From assembly GCA_050181295.1 (NCBI GenBank), contig JBFXDI010000009.1:1-54389 (forward strand): a DNA stretch of 54,389 nt, read 5' to 3'. This stretch comes from JBFXDI01 sp050181295 (GTDB lineage Bacteria > Pseudomonadota > Alphaproteobacteria > Rhizobiales > Aestuariivirgaceae). The notes under the pieces are model-generated. The model ran no database searches, was not told the DNA's origin, and saw nothing but the letters and a program-made list of their open reading frames with translations. The stretch's first letter is position 1. Each line of letters begins with the position of its first letter. The translations under genes and the position numbers were made by a program. Shown here in pieces: positions 54,157 through 54,389 of this stretch.

Positions 54157-54389
54157 ATGAAATGGCTCGTTTCCTGCCGCCCGGCATTGGCGACGACGTG
54201 TCTGGTCTTGACGCTGAGCGCTTCCGCCCTCCAGGCCGATGAAACCATCAACCTTCCGTTCAAGGCCGAAGCCGGCGACGAGTACCGAGTCACCGTTCAG
54301 AGGACCGAGAAGCGTCTCAAGGGGGATGATCCGGTTTCCCAGGTAGAGACGAACGCGGCCTACGACGCCCGAATCGTCGTGAAATTGTC
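54157..54389 (+). CDS. Secreted protein, 5' part only
   Basis: The first 77 codons of a gene that continues past the window edge. A strong AAGGGGGGTT ribosome site precedes the ATG. The N-terminus MKWLVSCRPALATTCLVLTL looks like a signal peptide with a cleavage site after SASALQA. The mature start DETINLPFKAEAGDEYRVTV and a charged region RTEKRLKGDDP suggest a beta-rich periplasmic domain. I do not recognise the family. Confidence 0.7.
   Translation, partial: MKWLVSCRPALATTCLVLTLSASALQADETINLPFKAEAGDEYRVTVQRTEKRLKGDDPVSQVETNAAYDARIVVKL

Overview
The window is a dense, high-GC chromosomal segment, almost certainly from an alphaproteobacterium of the Hyphomicrobiales (Rhizobiales). The evidence is the core order hflK-hflC-DUF2065-degP / serB / miaA / ilvI-ilvH ... 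ilvC, the family content (DUF892, DUF4893, DUF2325, extensin-like, EttA) and short palindromic repeats of a kind common in this order. I cannot name a genus. No rRNA, tRNA, CRISPR array, prophage or full insertion sequence was seen.

Layout. 1-12.2 kb is an accessory stretch of single genes and divergent regulator-target pairs: an SmvA-like MFS exporter, an M19 dipeptidase homologue, EttA, Tam, PhyH/LysR, HxlR-SCP2/acyl-CoA dehydrogenase-like, SRPBCC/HxlR, and OxyR. 12.2-27.1 kb is a conserved core: HflKC and DegP (membrane and periplasmic quality control), SerB, MiaA, acetolactate synthase behind a leader-peptide attenuator, LysE, PdxJ, Kup and IlvC. 27.1-37.4 kb holds a GcvA-like LysR, exported proteins, CvrA, BipA/TypA, LeuB and an MBL-fold hydrolase. 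37.4-43.4 kb, all on the minus strand, carries an orphan hybrid histidine kinase, a lone HyuA-type protein and an iron-linked DUF2325-Bfd pair. 43.5-54.4 kb has an aldo/keto reductase, the RidA-DadA pair, a PaaK-like ligase, ferrochelatase, an HP0310-like deacetylase, a small MCGLCG protein coupled to a COG0523 GTPase, a transaldolase-family enzyme, LepA and the start of a secreted protein.

The genes that work together most clearly are the branched-chain amino acid set (ilvI, ilvH, ilvC, leuB; ilvI carries its own attenuator), the proteostasis set (hflK, hflC, degP), ribosome-associated NTPases (ettA, typA, lepA), and iron/heme functions (bfd, DUF2325, hemH, and possibly the COG0523 protein).

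The observations most worth a second look are an in-frame read-through of miaA into a DUF1428 gene, an apparently leaderless ilv leader peptide with its terminator, a 13-bp perfect inverted repeat inside the DUF2325-bfd promoter, a catalase-like relic beside oxyR, duplicated dyads between the HxlR-SCP2 regulator and its divergent partner, and the translationally coupled MCGLCG/COG0523 pair. I see no wholly new multi-gene defence or mobile system here.
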